From Acidobacteriota bacterium (lineage in GTDB: Bacteria; Acidobacteriota; Terriglobia; UBA7540): a stretch of 41,031 bases of DNA. Within the stretch, counting starts at the first letter, position 1, and each line of letters starts with the position of its first letter. The translations under genes and the position numbers were made by a program. The stretch is taken from assembly GCA_021828285.1 (NCBI GenBank), contig JAKASG010000022.1:1-41031 (forward strand), read 5' to 3'. Below the pieces are notes generated by a model that made no database searches, had not been told where the DNA came from, and saw nothing but the letters and a program-made list of their open reading frames with translations. This document shows positions 18,020 through 24,668 of this stretch, one piece after another.

Positions 18020-18480
18020 TTGCTGAACTTACTCGACGCTATCGCTTTTCAGCAGCGCATCGCCTGCACAATGAGGCGCTCGGCGAGGAAGAAAACGCGC
18101 GCCTCTACGGCAAGTGCAACAATCCTTACGGCCACGGCCACAATTACGTGCTCGATGTCACGGTGCGGGGCCAAATTGACGAGGGGACCGGCATGGTCAT
18201 GGATCTTGGCCTTCTCGACCGCATAGTGAACGAGCAGGTGCTCGAGCGATTCGACCACACCCATTTGAACCTGGACGTTGCGGAATTCGCGCGGCTGGTT
18301 CCAACCACGGAAAATCTCTGCCTCGAAATTCACCACCTCTTGCGCGAGCGCCTGGCTCGGGAGGCTTCGCGCGCCACGCTCCGGCGGATTCGCCTGGCGG
18401 AAACAAACTCCAATTTCTTTGAATACGAAGGCGAAGGCGCGAGCGGCGGGGAGCGGCGAACGAAAGGGGACGGTTCATGA
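18016..18480 (+). CDS. 6-pyruvoyl-tetrahydropterin synthase, copy 2
   Basis: A 154-residue second PTPS whose start overlaps the stop of copy 1 (ATGA at 18016-18019). Active-site residues are intact: His15, Cys34, His40, His42 ([11 protein letters not shown]), Asp80-His81 (FDHTH) and Glu129 ('[13 protein letters not shown]', close to the 'YETDNN...Y.GE' ending of animal PTPS). It has a longer helix between the last two strands ([15 protein letters not shown]) and a charged 14-residue tail. The two copies share the motifs but differ through most other positions, so this is an old duplication or two separately acquired enzymes. They could form a hetero-oligomer or act on different intermediates, such as 6-pyruvoyl and carboxy or sepiapterin-type products. 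It overlaps folE by ATGA. Confidence 0.88.
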   Translation: MIAELTRRYRFSAAHRLHNEALGEEENARLYGKCNNPYGHGHNYVLDVTVRGQIDEGTGMVMDLGLLDRIVNEQVLERFDHTHLNLDVAEFARLVPTTENLCLEIHHLLRERLAREASRATLRRIRLAETNSNFFEYEGEGASGGERRTKGDGS

Positions 18481-19085
18481 GACGAAATTCGCGCAGCGCT
18501 CGCCGCAGCGAAAGCCGCAGCACGAAGCTCGATCCCGTGGCGGTTGCCATGCGAAAGGTCCTGCGCGAGCTGGGCGAAGATCCTGGCCGCGAGGGATTGG
18601 CGCGCACTCCGGAGCGCGTGGCGAATTCATTGCGCTTTTTGACCCGGGGCTACCATCAGGATGTCAATAAGGTTTTGAATGACGCCTTCTTCCACGTCGC
18701 TTATGACGAAATGGTGATCGTCAAGGACATCGAAGTCTTCAGCCTGTGCGAGCACCATTTGCTTCCTTTTTTCGGGCGGTGTCACGTTGCCTACATCCCG
18801 AACAAACGAGTTATCGGGCTCAGCAAAATTCCCCGGTTGGTGGATGTTTTCGCGAGGCGTTTGCAGGTTCAGGAGCGCCTGACGAACCAGATTGCCGCGA
18901 CGATTATGGAAATGATCGCCCCGCAGGGCGTGGGAGTGGTGATCGAAGCGAGGCATCTTTGCATGGTCATGCGAGGCGTGGAAAAGCAAAACTCCGTGGC
19001 GGTGACTTCCGCGATGCTCGGCGTATTTCGAGCCAAGGAGCAAACGCGGGCGGAGTTTCTGCGGCTGATTCGTGAACGGGCCTGA
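18477..19085 (+). CDS. folE: GTP cyclohydrolase I
   Basis: A 202-residue homodecameric enzyme that opens GTP to 7,8-dihydroneopterin triphosphate, the first step of folate and biopterin synthesis. Zinc ligands are Cys91, His94 ([10 protein letters not shown]) and Cys162 ([10 protein letters not shown]). '[13 protein letters not shown]' near residue 38 and '[23 protein letters not shown]' are diagnostic, and Cys/His spacing is canonical for type IA. The N-terminal ~18 residues are basic and variable. ATGA overlap with PTPS copy 2 couples its translation. The next gene, an SDR, begins inside its last codons. No folB, folK or folP is adjacent, so the product is more likely used by the two PTPS enzymes than for folate in this operon. 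Confidence 0.95.
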   Translation: MRRNSRSARRSESRSTKLDPVAVAMRKVLRELGEDPGREGLARTPERVANSLRFLTRGYHQDVNKVLNDAFFHVAYDEMVIVKDIEVFSLCEHHLLPFFGRCHVAYIPNKRVIGLSKIPRLVDVFARRLQVQERLTNQIAATIMEMIAPQGVGVVIEARHLCMVMRGVEKQNSVAVTSAMLGVFRAKEQTRAEFLRLIRERA

Positions 19086-19866
19086 AAGCGCAATCCGCGC
19101 TGATTCAATGAGGGAAAAACCGCGCGCCAATGAAACGATTGAGAGCGTGACGCCCGCGAGGCGGCTTGAAGGAAAAGTCGCTGTGGTCACGGGGGCGAGC
19201 CGAGGCATCGGCCTTGCGATCGCGCGCACGCTTGCCGAAAGCGGCGTGCAAGTCGTGATGGTGGCGCGGGGCAAGCAGGCGCTTGAAAAAGCGGCAAGGC
19301 GCGTAGGAAGGGGCGCGATCGCTGCGCCCGCCGACGTCTCGCAGCCGCACGATGTCGAGAGCATTTTCCGGCGCGTAGCGCGCCATCCAGGGCGGCTTGA
19401 CATCCTCATCAACAACGCCGGAGTTTTCACCTTCAAGCCTTTTCGCGCGACCACTCTGGAGGATTGGCGCAAAAATCTGGACATCAATCTCACGGCGCTC
19501 TTCCTCACCACACGCTCCGCGCTGCCGCTGCTCATGAAGAGCGGCGCCCCGCACATCATTAACATTCTTTCTACCAGCAGCCGGCATGCCTTTCCCAAGT
19601 GCAGCGCTTACACGGCGGCGAAGTTCGGCGCGCTTGGCTTCACGCAGGTCATCCACCGGGAGCTGCGGCCCGAGGGAATTCGGGTGACGGCCATTCTTCC
19701 CGGAGTTACCGAAACGCGGATGCTGAGCGAGTTCGACTTCGCCGTTAACCGCAACGGCATTTTGCAGCCGCAGGACGTTGCGGACGCGGTCACGTCATCC
19801 TTGACCGCCCCGAGCCGGGCGACCTACGAAGAAATTTTGCTGATGCCGTCTAAAGGCTTTGTTTGA
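19072..19866 (+). CDS. Short-chain dehydrogenase/reductase, candidate sepiapterin-type reductase
   Basis: A 264-residue SDR if started at the GTG at 19072, which overlaps folE by 14 bp. An ATG at 19108 would remove 12 residues. The Rossmann motif is TGASRGIG (residues 40-47), followed by Arg66 after the second strand, which favours NADP(H). 'NNAG' is at 114-117, and the catalytic set is Ser167, Tyr180 and Lys184 (YTAAK), with Ser-Tyr spacing of 13 as usual. 'PGVTETRML' follows. SDRs are functionally broad. The operon position after GTP cyclohydrolase and PTPS suggests reduction of 6-pyruvoyl-tetrahydropterin, the sepiapterin reductase step. The enzyme could instead be an unrelated beta-ketoacyl-type reductase, and sequence alone does not decide. 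Confidence 0.85.
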   Translation: MNGPESAIRADSMREKPRANETIESVTPARRLEGKVAVVTGASRGIGLAIARTLAESGVQVVMVARGKQALEKAARRVGRGAIAAPADVSQPHDVESIFRRVARHPGRLDILINNAGVFTFKPFRATTLEDWRKNLDINLTALFLTTRSALPLLMKSGAPHIINILSTSSRHAFPKCSAYTAAKFGALGFTQVIHRELRPEGIRVTAILPGVTETRMLSEFDFAVNRNGILQPQDVADAVTSSLTAPSRATYEEILLMPSKGFV

Positions 19867-19911
19867 AAATGTGCGCTGAACGCGCCTGTTTGCAAGGGCA
19901 ACCCGAAAACG

Positions 19912-20559
19912 CTACGCGGCCGTTGCTTTCCGTGCTTGCGGAGCATCGGTCATGCGGCCGAGGACATAAGCCTGGATCCGCGCGACGTCAGCAGGCGCAA
20001 TGCGGGTGAAGCGGACGCCCAAACCGAATTTTTCAACGCAATAGACCACTTCTGCTCGCGCCGAGACGATTTCGCGGTTTTCGTCGAGGTAGAACCGCAG
20101 GGTCACCGGCGAGCCAAAGGGAACCACCTCCTTGGTTTGGACGAACATTCCGCCGATGCTGATGTCGCGTGCGTAGGCGAGCATCGTCAACTGGGAACAC
20201 TCGACTTGAGTCACGAGTGGCGCGCGCGGGTGCTCGCGCTTCTCCACCTGCAAGGTGCAAATCCAGCGGAGAAGCGTTTGCCGGTTCCGCTCGGATATAT
20301 CTGTGAACTCCAACCCCATGCCTTGCCCGGGAACCGAGTAGCAGACGCGTGCCGCGGCCTTTATGAGCGCAGCGTTCTTCGCCGGCCTGAACTTGATGCG
20401 CAAAATCTCGCCCGCAGAAGGCGAATCCGGCGCAGCCACGAACATGCCCCCACCGCCGATACTTTTCACCTGGCTTTCATGTTTCTTTGAGCCTTCCCAG
20501 AACTCCACAGGAAACGTCACGTCCAAACGAGGATATTTTCTGGTTGCACTCTGCTCCAC
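19912..20559 (-). CDS. Tandem PilZ-domain protein, candidate c-di-GMP receptor
   Basis: A 215-residue cytoplasmic protein with two PilZ domains. The second (about 105-205) has both c-di-GMP-binding motifs: RxxxR (Arg108-Arg112, REHPR) and DxSxxG (132-137, DISIGG). The first (about 5-100) keeps RxxxR (Arg7-Arg11, RKYPR), but its second motif reads VKSIGG, lacking the Asp/Asn, so it may not bind c-di-GMP. PilZ proteins couple c-di-GMP to pili, motility or exopolysaccharide. The pilus motor genes are 12 kb away on the other strand. It is convergent with the SDR gene (45 bp) and divergent from rpsO. Pro/Ala-poor tail 'APQARKATAA' at the end. Confidence 0.85.
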   Translation of the reverse strand: MEQSATRKYPRLDVTFPVEFWEGSKKHESQVKSIGGGGMFVAAPDSPSAGEILRIKFRPAKNAALIKAAARVCYSVPGQGMGLEFTDISERNRQTLLRWICTLQVEKREHPRAPLVTQVECSQLTMLAYARDISIGGMFVQTKEVVPFGSPVTLRFYLDENREIVSARAEVVYCVEKFGLGVRFTRIAPADVARIQAYVLGRMTDAPQARKATAA

Positions 20560-20607
20560 GTTTTCCTCCGCATTCGCGTGGCGTCCCCTCCAACGAAGCT
20601 GGTACCG

Positions 20608-20635
20608 ATGGTATCAGAGTTTAATATCTATGCAA
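20608..20635 (-). promoter_or_regulatory. Candidate promoter of the PilZ gene
   Basis: On the minus strand TTGCAT (20635-20630) and TACCAT (20613-20608) are separated by 16 bp, about 50 bp before the ATG at 20559. Both boxes are imperfect. Confidence 0.3.
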
Positions 20636-20733
20636 CATCAAATTCCAGCGAAAGAATGCCCGTTTCTGCGCCCCCGCGGGAGTTCCCGGGTCTCTTACGA
20701 GATAGATTCCAGAATTGACTTTAAATTAGATTT

Positions 20734-20763
20734 TGCCACGCTTGAAACTTCCGTGCTATCCTT
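20734..20763 (+). promoter_or_regulatory. Candidate promoter of rpsO-pnp
   Basis: TTGCCA at 20734-20739 and an extended -10, TGC-TATCCT (20755-20763), with an 18-bp spacer. Transcription would start near 20770 and give a short leader to rpsO, whose AAGGAG site lies about 10 nt before its ATG at 20813. A TTGACT at 20716-20721 has no matching -10. Confidence 0.35.
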
Positions 20764-20812
20764 GAAGAGTTAATAGAGAGCAAAAGGGTTGAAAGTTAAG
20801 GAGAGTTAGCGG

Positions 20813-21082
20813 ATGCCACTCGCGCCCGAGACAAAGGCCAAGTTAATGGGGAACTTCCAGATCCATACGACGGATACGGGTTCTCCCGAAGTGCAGGTCG
20901 CGCTTTTGAGCGAGCGAATTAATCAATTGACCGAGCATTTTCGGGTTCATCGTCAGGATCACGCCTCCCGGCGTGGTCTGCTCATCCTCGTGGGCCGGCG
21001 CAAGCGGCTGCTCGAGTATCTGAAGCGGTCGGATACAGAGCGCTACCAGAAGCTGATTGAAGGTCTGGGAATCCGCAAGTAG
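20813..21082 (+). CDS. rpsO: 30S ribosomal protein S15
   Basis: An 89-residue small-subunit protein that binds 16S rRNA h20-h22 and organises the platform. '[19 protein letters not shown]' (residues 18-36), '[19 protein letters not shown]' and '[10 protein letters not shown]' are the universal S15 signatures, and length is canonical. AAGGAGAG precedes the ATG. It is followed by pnp after 287 bp, the common bacterial rpsO-pnp order. S15 often represses its own translation through its leader; no specific pseudoknot could be identified here. Confidence 0.97.
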   Translation: MPLAPETKAKLMGNFQIHTTDTGSPEVQVALLSERINQLTEHFRVHRQDHASRRGLLILVGRRKRLLEYLKRSDTERYQKLIEGLGIRK

Positions 21083-21283
21083 CCCCGTGGGGACAGCAGG
21101 GTTCAGGTTTCAGAAGCTTGACGCGATACAAGCGGCCTTTCGAACGACCGCCGGGGATGGTATTCTCTGGCCGTCGGATTCAGGAATAGGGCGGAGGCTT
21201 TTTTCTTCGCTCCATCCCCCCGCAGATTCAACTTTTCAATCAAACCCAAAAGAGATCGAAGCAAGGGTCACGGTGTTGTTTTG

Positions 21284-21330
21284 CCCGCACAAGTGTGGGG
21301 CTCGGAAGGAGGCTTCCGGGCGCACGAGCC
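21284..21330 (+). promoter_or_regulatory. Structured leader upstream of pnp (stem-loops)
   Basis: Two adjacent hairpins lie 40-85 nt before the pnp ATG. The first is CCCGCA (21284-21289) with TGTGGG (21294-21299) around a CAAG loop. The second pairs GGCTCG (21299-21304) with CGAGCC (21325-21330), with an inner GAAG-GAGG-CTTC hairpin (21305-21316). The position resembles the leader hairpins through which PNPase autoregulates with RNase III in enterobacteria. The function here is inferred. Confidence 0.4.
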
Positions 21331-21369
21331 GCTGAAGCATGTTTCGACGACGATGGAGGAAAAGGAAAA

Positions 21370-23502
21370 ATGGAGAGTTTGAGTGTTGAATTAGGAGCAA
21401 CCCAGCTTTCAATCGAAGTGGGAAGAATGGCAAAACAGGCGAACGGGTCTGCTTACGTTCGTTACGGCGATACGGCGGTGCTTGCAGCGGCGTGCGCTGC
21501 GCAGCCGCGGGAAGATATTGATTTCTTTCCGCTGACCGTGGATTACCGGGAATACAGCTATGCGGCGGGGAAGATTCCGGGCGGGTTTTTCAAGCGCGAA
21601 GGCCGGCCAACTGAAAAAGAAATTCTGACTAGCCGGTTGATTGATCGGCCGATCCGGCCCCTATTTCCCGAAGGCTTCAAGGGCGATACGCAGATCATGG
21701 CCATGGTCCTTTCCGCGGATACGGAAAACAACCCGGACGTTATCGGAATGGTTGCGGGGATGACCGCGCTTTATCTTTCGGACATTCCCTTTTTAACACC
21801 GATTGCCGCGATTCGCGTCGGCCTGCTCGAAGGGCGGCTCGTGACGAACCCGACGTACGAAGAAATCAAGGCCAGCTCGCTGAACATGGTGGTTGCGGCG
21901 AGCGAGGCGGCGATCGTGATGGTCGAAGCCGGGGGAAAGGAAGTCTCCGAGGAAGCGATCGCGGAAGCGCTCCAATATGCGCACGGCGAAATCCGAAAGA
22001 TCATCGCCGTCGAGAAGGAGCTTTTTACGAAGCTCGGCGTGAAGAAGCGCGAATACGTTGCGCCCACGCGCAATGAAAAGCTGTTCAATGAAATACGGAA
22101 GAAGATTGAGCCGCAGCTCCGCGATGCGATGGACACTTCGAAATATCCGAAGCTCGAGAGCCAGCGAAAGATTGCCGAATTGCAAAAGGCGCTCATCGAG
22201 ACTTATCCAGAGGATGAGGAACCGCTGCGCAAGGAAGCAGGCCAGTACTTCGATCTTGTGTACGATAGGATCTTCCGCGAAGACGTGGTCCTGAAGCGCC
22301 AGAGGCCCGACCGGAGGGCATTCGACACCGTCCGGCCGATTTCCTGCGAAGTGGGGGTGCTGCCCCGCACGCACGGCTCCGCGCTCTTCACGCGCGGTGA
22401 GACCCAGGCGCTGGTCACGGTGACACTTGGAACGGCCGACGACAGACAGCGCCTCGACGTGCTCGAAGGCGAGGCGTTCAAGCGGTTCATGCTCCATTAC
22501 AATTTTCCGCCTTTCAGCGTGGGCGAGGTGAAAATGGTGCGCGGACCGGGGCGGCGCGAGATCGGCCATGGGGCGCTGGCCGAGCGCGCGCTGGTTACAT
22601 TGATTCCTGAAGAGGACCGCTTTCCCTATACCCTCCGAGTCGTTTCGGAGATTCTCGAGTCCAATGGCTCATCGTCCATGGCGACGGTGTGCGGAGGATG
22701 CCTGGCGCTGATGGACGCCGGAGTGCCCATCAAGGCGCCGGTGGCGGGCATCGCAATGGGACTGGTCATGGAGGGCGAGAAATACTCGATTCTGACCGAT
22801 ATCGCCGGAGCCGAGGACCATTACGGCGACATGGACTTCAAAGTAGCGGGCACGGCGGCCGGCGTGACCGCGCTGCAAATGGACATCAAGACCTCCGGTA
22901 TTACGCCGAAGATCATGGCCGAGGCTCTTGCGCAGGCGAAGACGGCAAGGCTTCACGTGCTTGAGAAAATGCTTGGGGCGCTGCCTGAAACGCGGCCGGA
23001 GATTTCACTCTTTGCTCCTCGCATTTACACCCTTCACATCAATCGCAGCCGCATCGGCGAATTGATCGGACCGGGCGGGAAAGTGGTTCGGGGCATCGTC
23101 GAGCAGACCGGCGCGAAAATTGACGTTGAAGACGACGGCCGAGTCAGCGTGGCCTCGGCGGATGCGGATGCGGCGAACAAGGCGATCAAGATGATCAATG
23201 ACATCATGGCGGAAGCCGAACTTGGCAAGACTTACCTTGGCAAAGTCGTTCGCCTTGCGGACTTCGGCGCATTCGTCGAGATTTTTCCGGGGACGGACGG
23301 ACTGCTTCACATCAGCGAAGTTGCCGAGCATCGCATTCGCGAAATCAGGGACGAATTGAAGGAAGGCGATCAGTTGCTCGTCAAGGTCATCTCGATTGAC
23401 GGCAACAAAATCCGCCTTAGCCGCAAAGCCGTGCTTCGCGAACAGCGCCAGAAAACGGGCCAGGGCGCTGCGGAATCCCCGGAGGCCGGGCCCCAGCAAT
23501 AG
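21370..23502 (+). CDS. pnp: Polynucleotide phosphorylase
   Basis: A 710-residue 3'-5' exoribonuclease that phosphorolyses RNA. The ATG at 21370 is preceded by GGAGGAAAAGG. Domain order is RNase PH 1 (about 1-140), an alpha-helical linker, RNase PH 2 (about 315-540), KH (about 555-620; 'IGELIGPGGKVVRGI') and S1 (about 620-690; 'VVRLADFGAFVEIFPGTDGLLHISE'). Signature segments include 'GKIPGGFFKREGRPTEKE' and 'TRGETQALVTVTLGT' in the catalytic cores, with 'DFKVAGT' near the phosphate site. It forms a trimer and may join a degradosome. It follows rpsO, and a hairpin at 23535-23560 may end the message. Everything expected of the family is present. Confidence 0.97.
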   Translation: MESLSVELGATQLSIEVGRMAKQANGSAYVRYGDTAVLAAACAAQPREDIDFFPLTVDYREYSYAAGKIPGGFFKREGRPTEKEILTSRLIDRPIRPLFPEGFKGDTQIMAMVLSADTENNPDVIGMVAGMTALYLSDIPFLTPIAAIRVGLLEGRLVTNPTYEEIKASSLNMVVAASEAAIVMVEAGGKEVSEEAIAEALQYAHGEIRKIIAVEKELFTKLGVKKREYVAPTRNEKLFNEIRKKIEPQLRDAMDTSKYPKLESQRKIAELQKALIETYPEDEEPLRKEAGQYFDLVYDRIFREDVVLKRQRPDRRAFDTVRPISCEVGVLPRTHGSALFTRGETQALVTVTLGTADDRQRLDVLEGEAFKRFMLHYNFPPFSVGEVKMVRGPGRREIGHGALAERALVTLIPEEDRFPYTLRVVSEILESNGSSSMATVCGGCLALMDAGVPIKAPVAGIAMGLVMEGEKYSILTDIAGAEDHYGDMDFKVAGTAAGVTALQMDIKTSGITPKIMAEALAQAKTARLHVLEKMLGALPETRPEISLFAPRIYTLHINRSRIGELIGPGGKVVRGIVEQTGAKIDVEDDGRVSVASADADAANKAIKMINDIMAEAELGKTYLGKVVRLADFGAFVEIFPGTDGLLHISEVAEHRIREIRDELKEGDQLLVKVISIDGNKIRLSRKAVLREQRQKTGQGAAESPEAGPQQ

Positions 23503-23534
23503 GAAACGGCGCTCGGTCCCGGGTTCGAAACGCA

Positions 23535-23560
23535 GCGGCCAGCTCAGCACAGGCTGCCGC
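23535..23560 (+). terminator. Hairpin after pnp
   Basis: GCGG-(C)-CAGC at 23535-23543 pairs with GCTG-CCGC at 23553-23560, 8 bp with one bulged C and a 9-nt loop, 33 bp after the pnp stop. No T-run follows, so it could be a processing or 3'-end-protecting hairpin. Confidence 0.35.
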
Positions 23561-23581
23561 CCGGACTTTCGAAACAGTTCA

Positions 23582-23590
23582 TGATATACT
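23582..23590 (+). promoter_or_regulatory. Extended -10 promoter for the peroxiredoxin pair
   Basis: TGA-TATACT (23582-23590) is an extended -10. CGGACT at 23562-23567 is a weak -35 at 17 bp. A start near 23597 leaves a leader of about 33 nt with GGAGGT (23617-23622) before GTG 23630. This would let both peroxiredoxin genes be expressed separately from pnp. Confidence 0.45.
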
Positions 23591-23629
23591 CGGGAGCGTT
23601 TTTGACACTTGGGCGTTGGAGGTGCGATC

Positions 23630-24157
23630 GTGAAGCGGCATGCAGCGATTGTAATGCTGGCGGCAGCGTTCATCGGGACGGCGCAAGCGGGCCGCGCGGC
23701 GGCGCTCAAGGTGGGCGAACGGGCGCCGAACTTCGCGCTGCGCGACCAGTCCGGGAAATTGATTCGATTGAGCGATTATCACGGCAAAACCGTGGTTCTG
23801 GCTTTCTATGTTCTTGCATTCACCGGCGGGTGAACGCTGGAAATGAAGGGATATCAGTCTGATATCTCGAAGTTTGAAAAAGCCAACAGTCAGATCCTCG
23901 CCATCAGCACGGACAGCCCGTCTGCGAACAAGGCTTTCGCGGCGGAACTCAAGCTGACTTTTCCTGTGCTGAGCGACCCGACGGGCCGCGTGACGCGCGA
24001 ATACGGCATCCTGAATCCCAAATTCGGGTTTGCCAATCGCACGACGTTCGTCATAAACGGCCAAGGAATCATCCGGGACGTTGAGACCGGCAGCGCTGCA
24101 CTCAATCCTTCGGGCGCGTGCAACGTTTCCACCTCAATGAGTCACGGCAAGAAATAG
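23630..24157 (+). CDS. Exported peroxiredoxin with in-frame TGA (selenocysteine) at the peroxidatic site
   Basis: A 175-residue AhpC/TSA-type peroxiredoxin whose frame is interrupted only by TGA at 23831-23833 (codon 68). GTG 23630 is chosen for GGAGGT seven bases before it and because it opens a signal peptide ([16 protein letters not shown]). The region around the TGA reads '[18 protein letters not shown]', aligning with AhpE/BCP 'FFPLAFTGICQGEL', so the TGA takes the place of the peroxidatic cysteine. 'AISTDSP', '[16 protein letters not shown]' and '[13 protein letters not shown]' continue the fold without loss. The only cysteine of the mature protein is Cys164 near the C-terminus, a possible resolving partner. 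It would reduce peroxides in the periplasm. The stop reading would leave a 67-residue fragment. A stem-loop follows the TGA. Next gene begins 7 bp later. Confidence 0.85.
23831..23868 (+). promoter_or_regulatory. Candidate bacterial SECIS element 1
   Basis: After the TGA at 23831-23833, arms 23848-23856 and 23860-23868 form a 9-bp stem (one G-U) capped by loop GUC (23857-23859), or AGUCU if the last pair opens. The loop G is 23 nt after the TGA. Bacterial SECIS hairpins start within the same gene, about 16-37 nt after the UGA, and E. coli fdhF also needs a G-U in the loop. Confidence 0.65.
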
Positions 24158-24164
24158 TCGTCCC

Positions 24165-24632
24165 ATGCCATTGCCAGAAGCCGGCGACGCCGCGCCTGAT
24201 TTCGAACTGCCCGCGCACGACGGCAGCAGCGTGCGGCTGGCCGATTTCCGCGGCAGGAAGAATGTCGTTCTCGCCTTCTTCTCGATGGCCAATACGCCGG
24301 GGTGAACCCGCGAACTCAAGGCGTACCAGGATGGCCTCGCCGAATTTGAAAAAGCGCAAACTCAAGTTCTCGGATTGAGCGTCAACCGTGAGGCGGCGAA
24401 CGCCGCCTTCGCGAAGAAAATCGGCGCTTCCTTCCCTCTGCTCTGCGACACGACGCGAGAGGTTACAAAGCGTTACGGCGCACTCAGCAAATTTCGCTTG
24501 GCTCGCCGCGTAACGTTCGTCGTGGACAAGGACGGCATCATTCGCCACGTTGACACTGACCGCGCTGCATTGGATCCCAGCTCCACCCTCGACGCCTGCC
24601 GGCAACTGAGCGCCGCCTCTCACTCGCGGTAA
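24165..24632 (+). CDS. Cytoplasmic BCP-like peroxiredoxin with in-frame TGA (selenocysteine) at the peroxidatic site
   Basis: A 155-residue peroxiredoxin starting at ATG 24165, 7 bp after the previous gene, with no signal peptide and no clear Shine-Dalgarno, which suggests coupling. The frame has one TGA at 24303-24305 (codon 47). The surroundings, '[18 protein letters not shown]', match BCP/thiol peroxidase 'F.P...TPGCT.E', so the TGA again replaces the peroxidatic cysteine. '[11 protein letters not shown]' at the start, '[16 protein letters not shown]' and '[14 protein letters not shown]' are standard. Cysteines are Cys94 and Cys145; Cys145 lies in '[12 protein letters not shown]', comparable with 'AALNPSGAC' of the first gene, and could resolve a selenenic acid. 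It is a paralogue of the upstream gene but cytoplasmic. Confidence 0.85.
24303..24341 (+). promoter_or_regulatory. Candidate bacterial SECIS element 2
   Basis: After the TGA at 24303-24305, GGCG (24320-24323) pairs with CGCC (24338-24341), then an internal loop, then CCA (24326-24328) with TGG (24332-24334), capped by GGA (24329-24331). The first loop G is 23 nt after the TGA, exactly as in element 1. The stem is weaker and the loop has no GU, but a G in the first two loop positions is kept. Confidence 0.5.
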
Positions 24633-24668
24633 TTAGCAGGCGGGGGACTCTCAGCAACCCGGTGCTTC

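Noticed and set aside
21083-21100. CCCCGTGGGG after rpsO as a terminator
   Set aside because: The loop is too short for a stable hairpin and no T-run follows, so it is treated as chance.
23515-23545. GGTTCGAAACG resembling a tRNA T-loop after pnp
   Set aside because: No acceptor, anticodon or D arms can be built around it in the 127-bp gap. The region folds instead as a simple hairpin.
23609-24157. First peroxiredoxin read as a pseudogene broken by a nonsense codon
   Set aside because: The rest of the frame is intact, the TGA sits on the catalytic Cys codon, and the neighbour has the same feature at its equivalent codon with a hairpin at the same distance.
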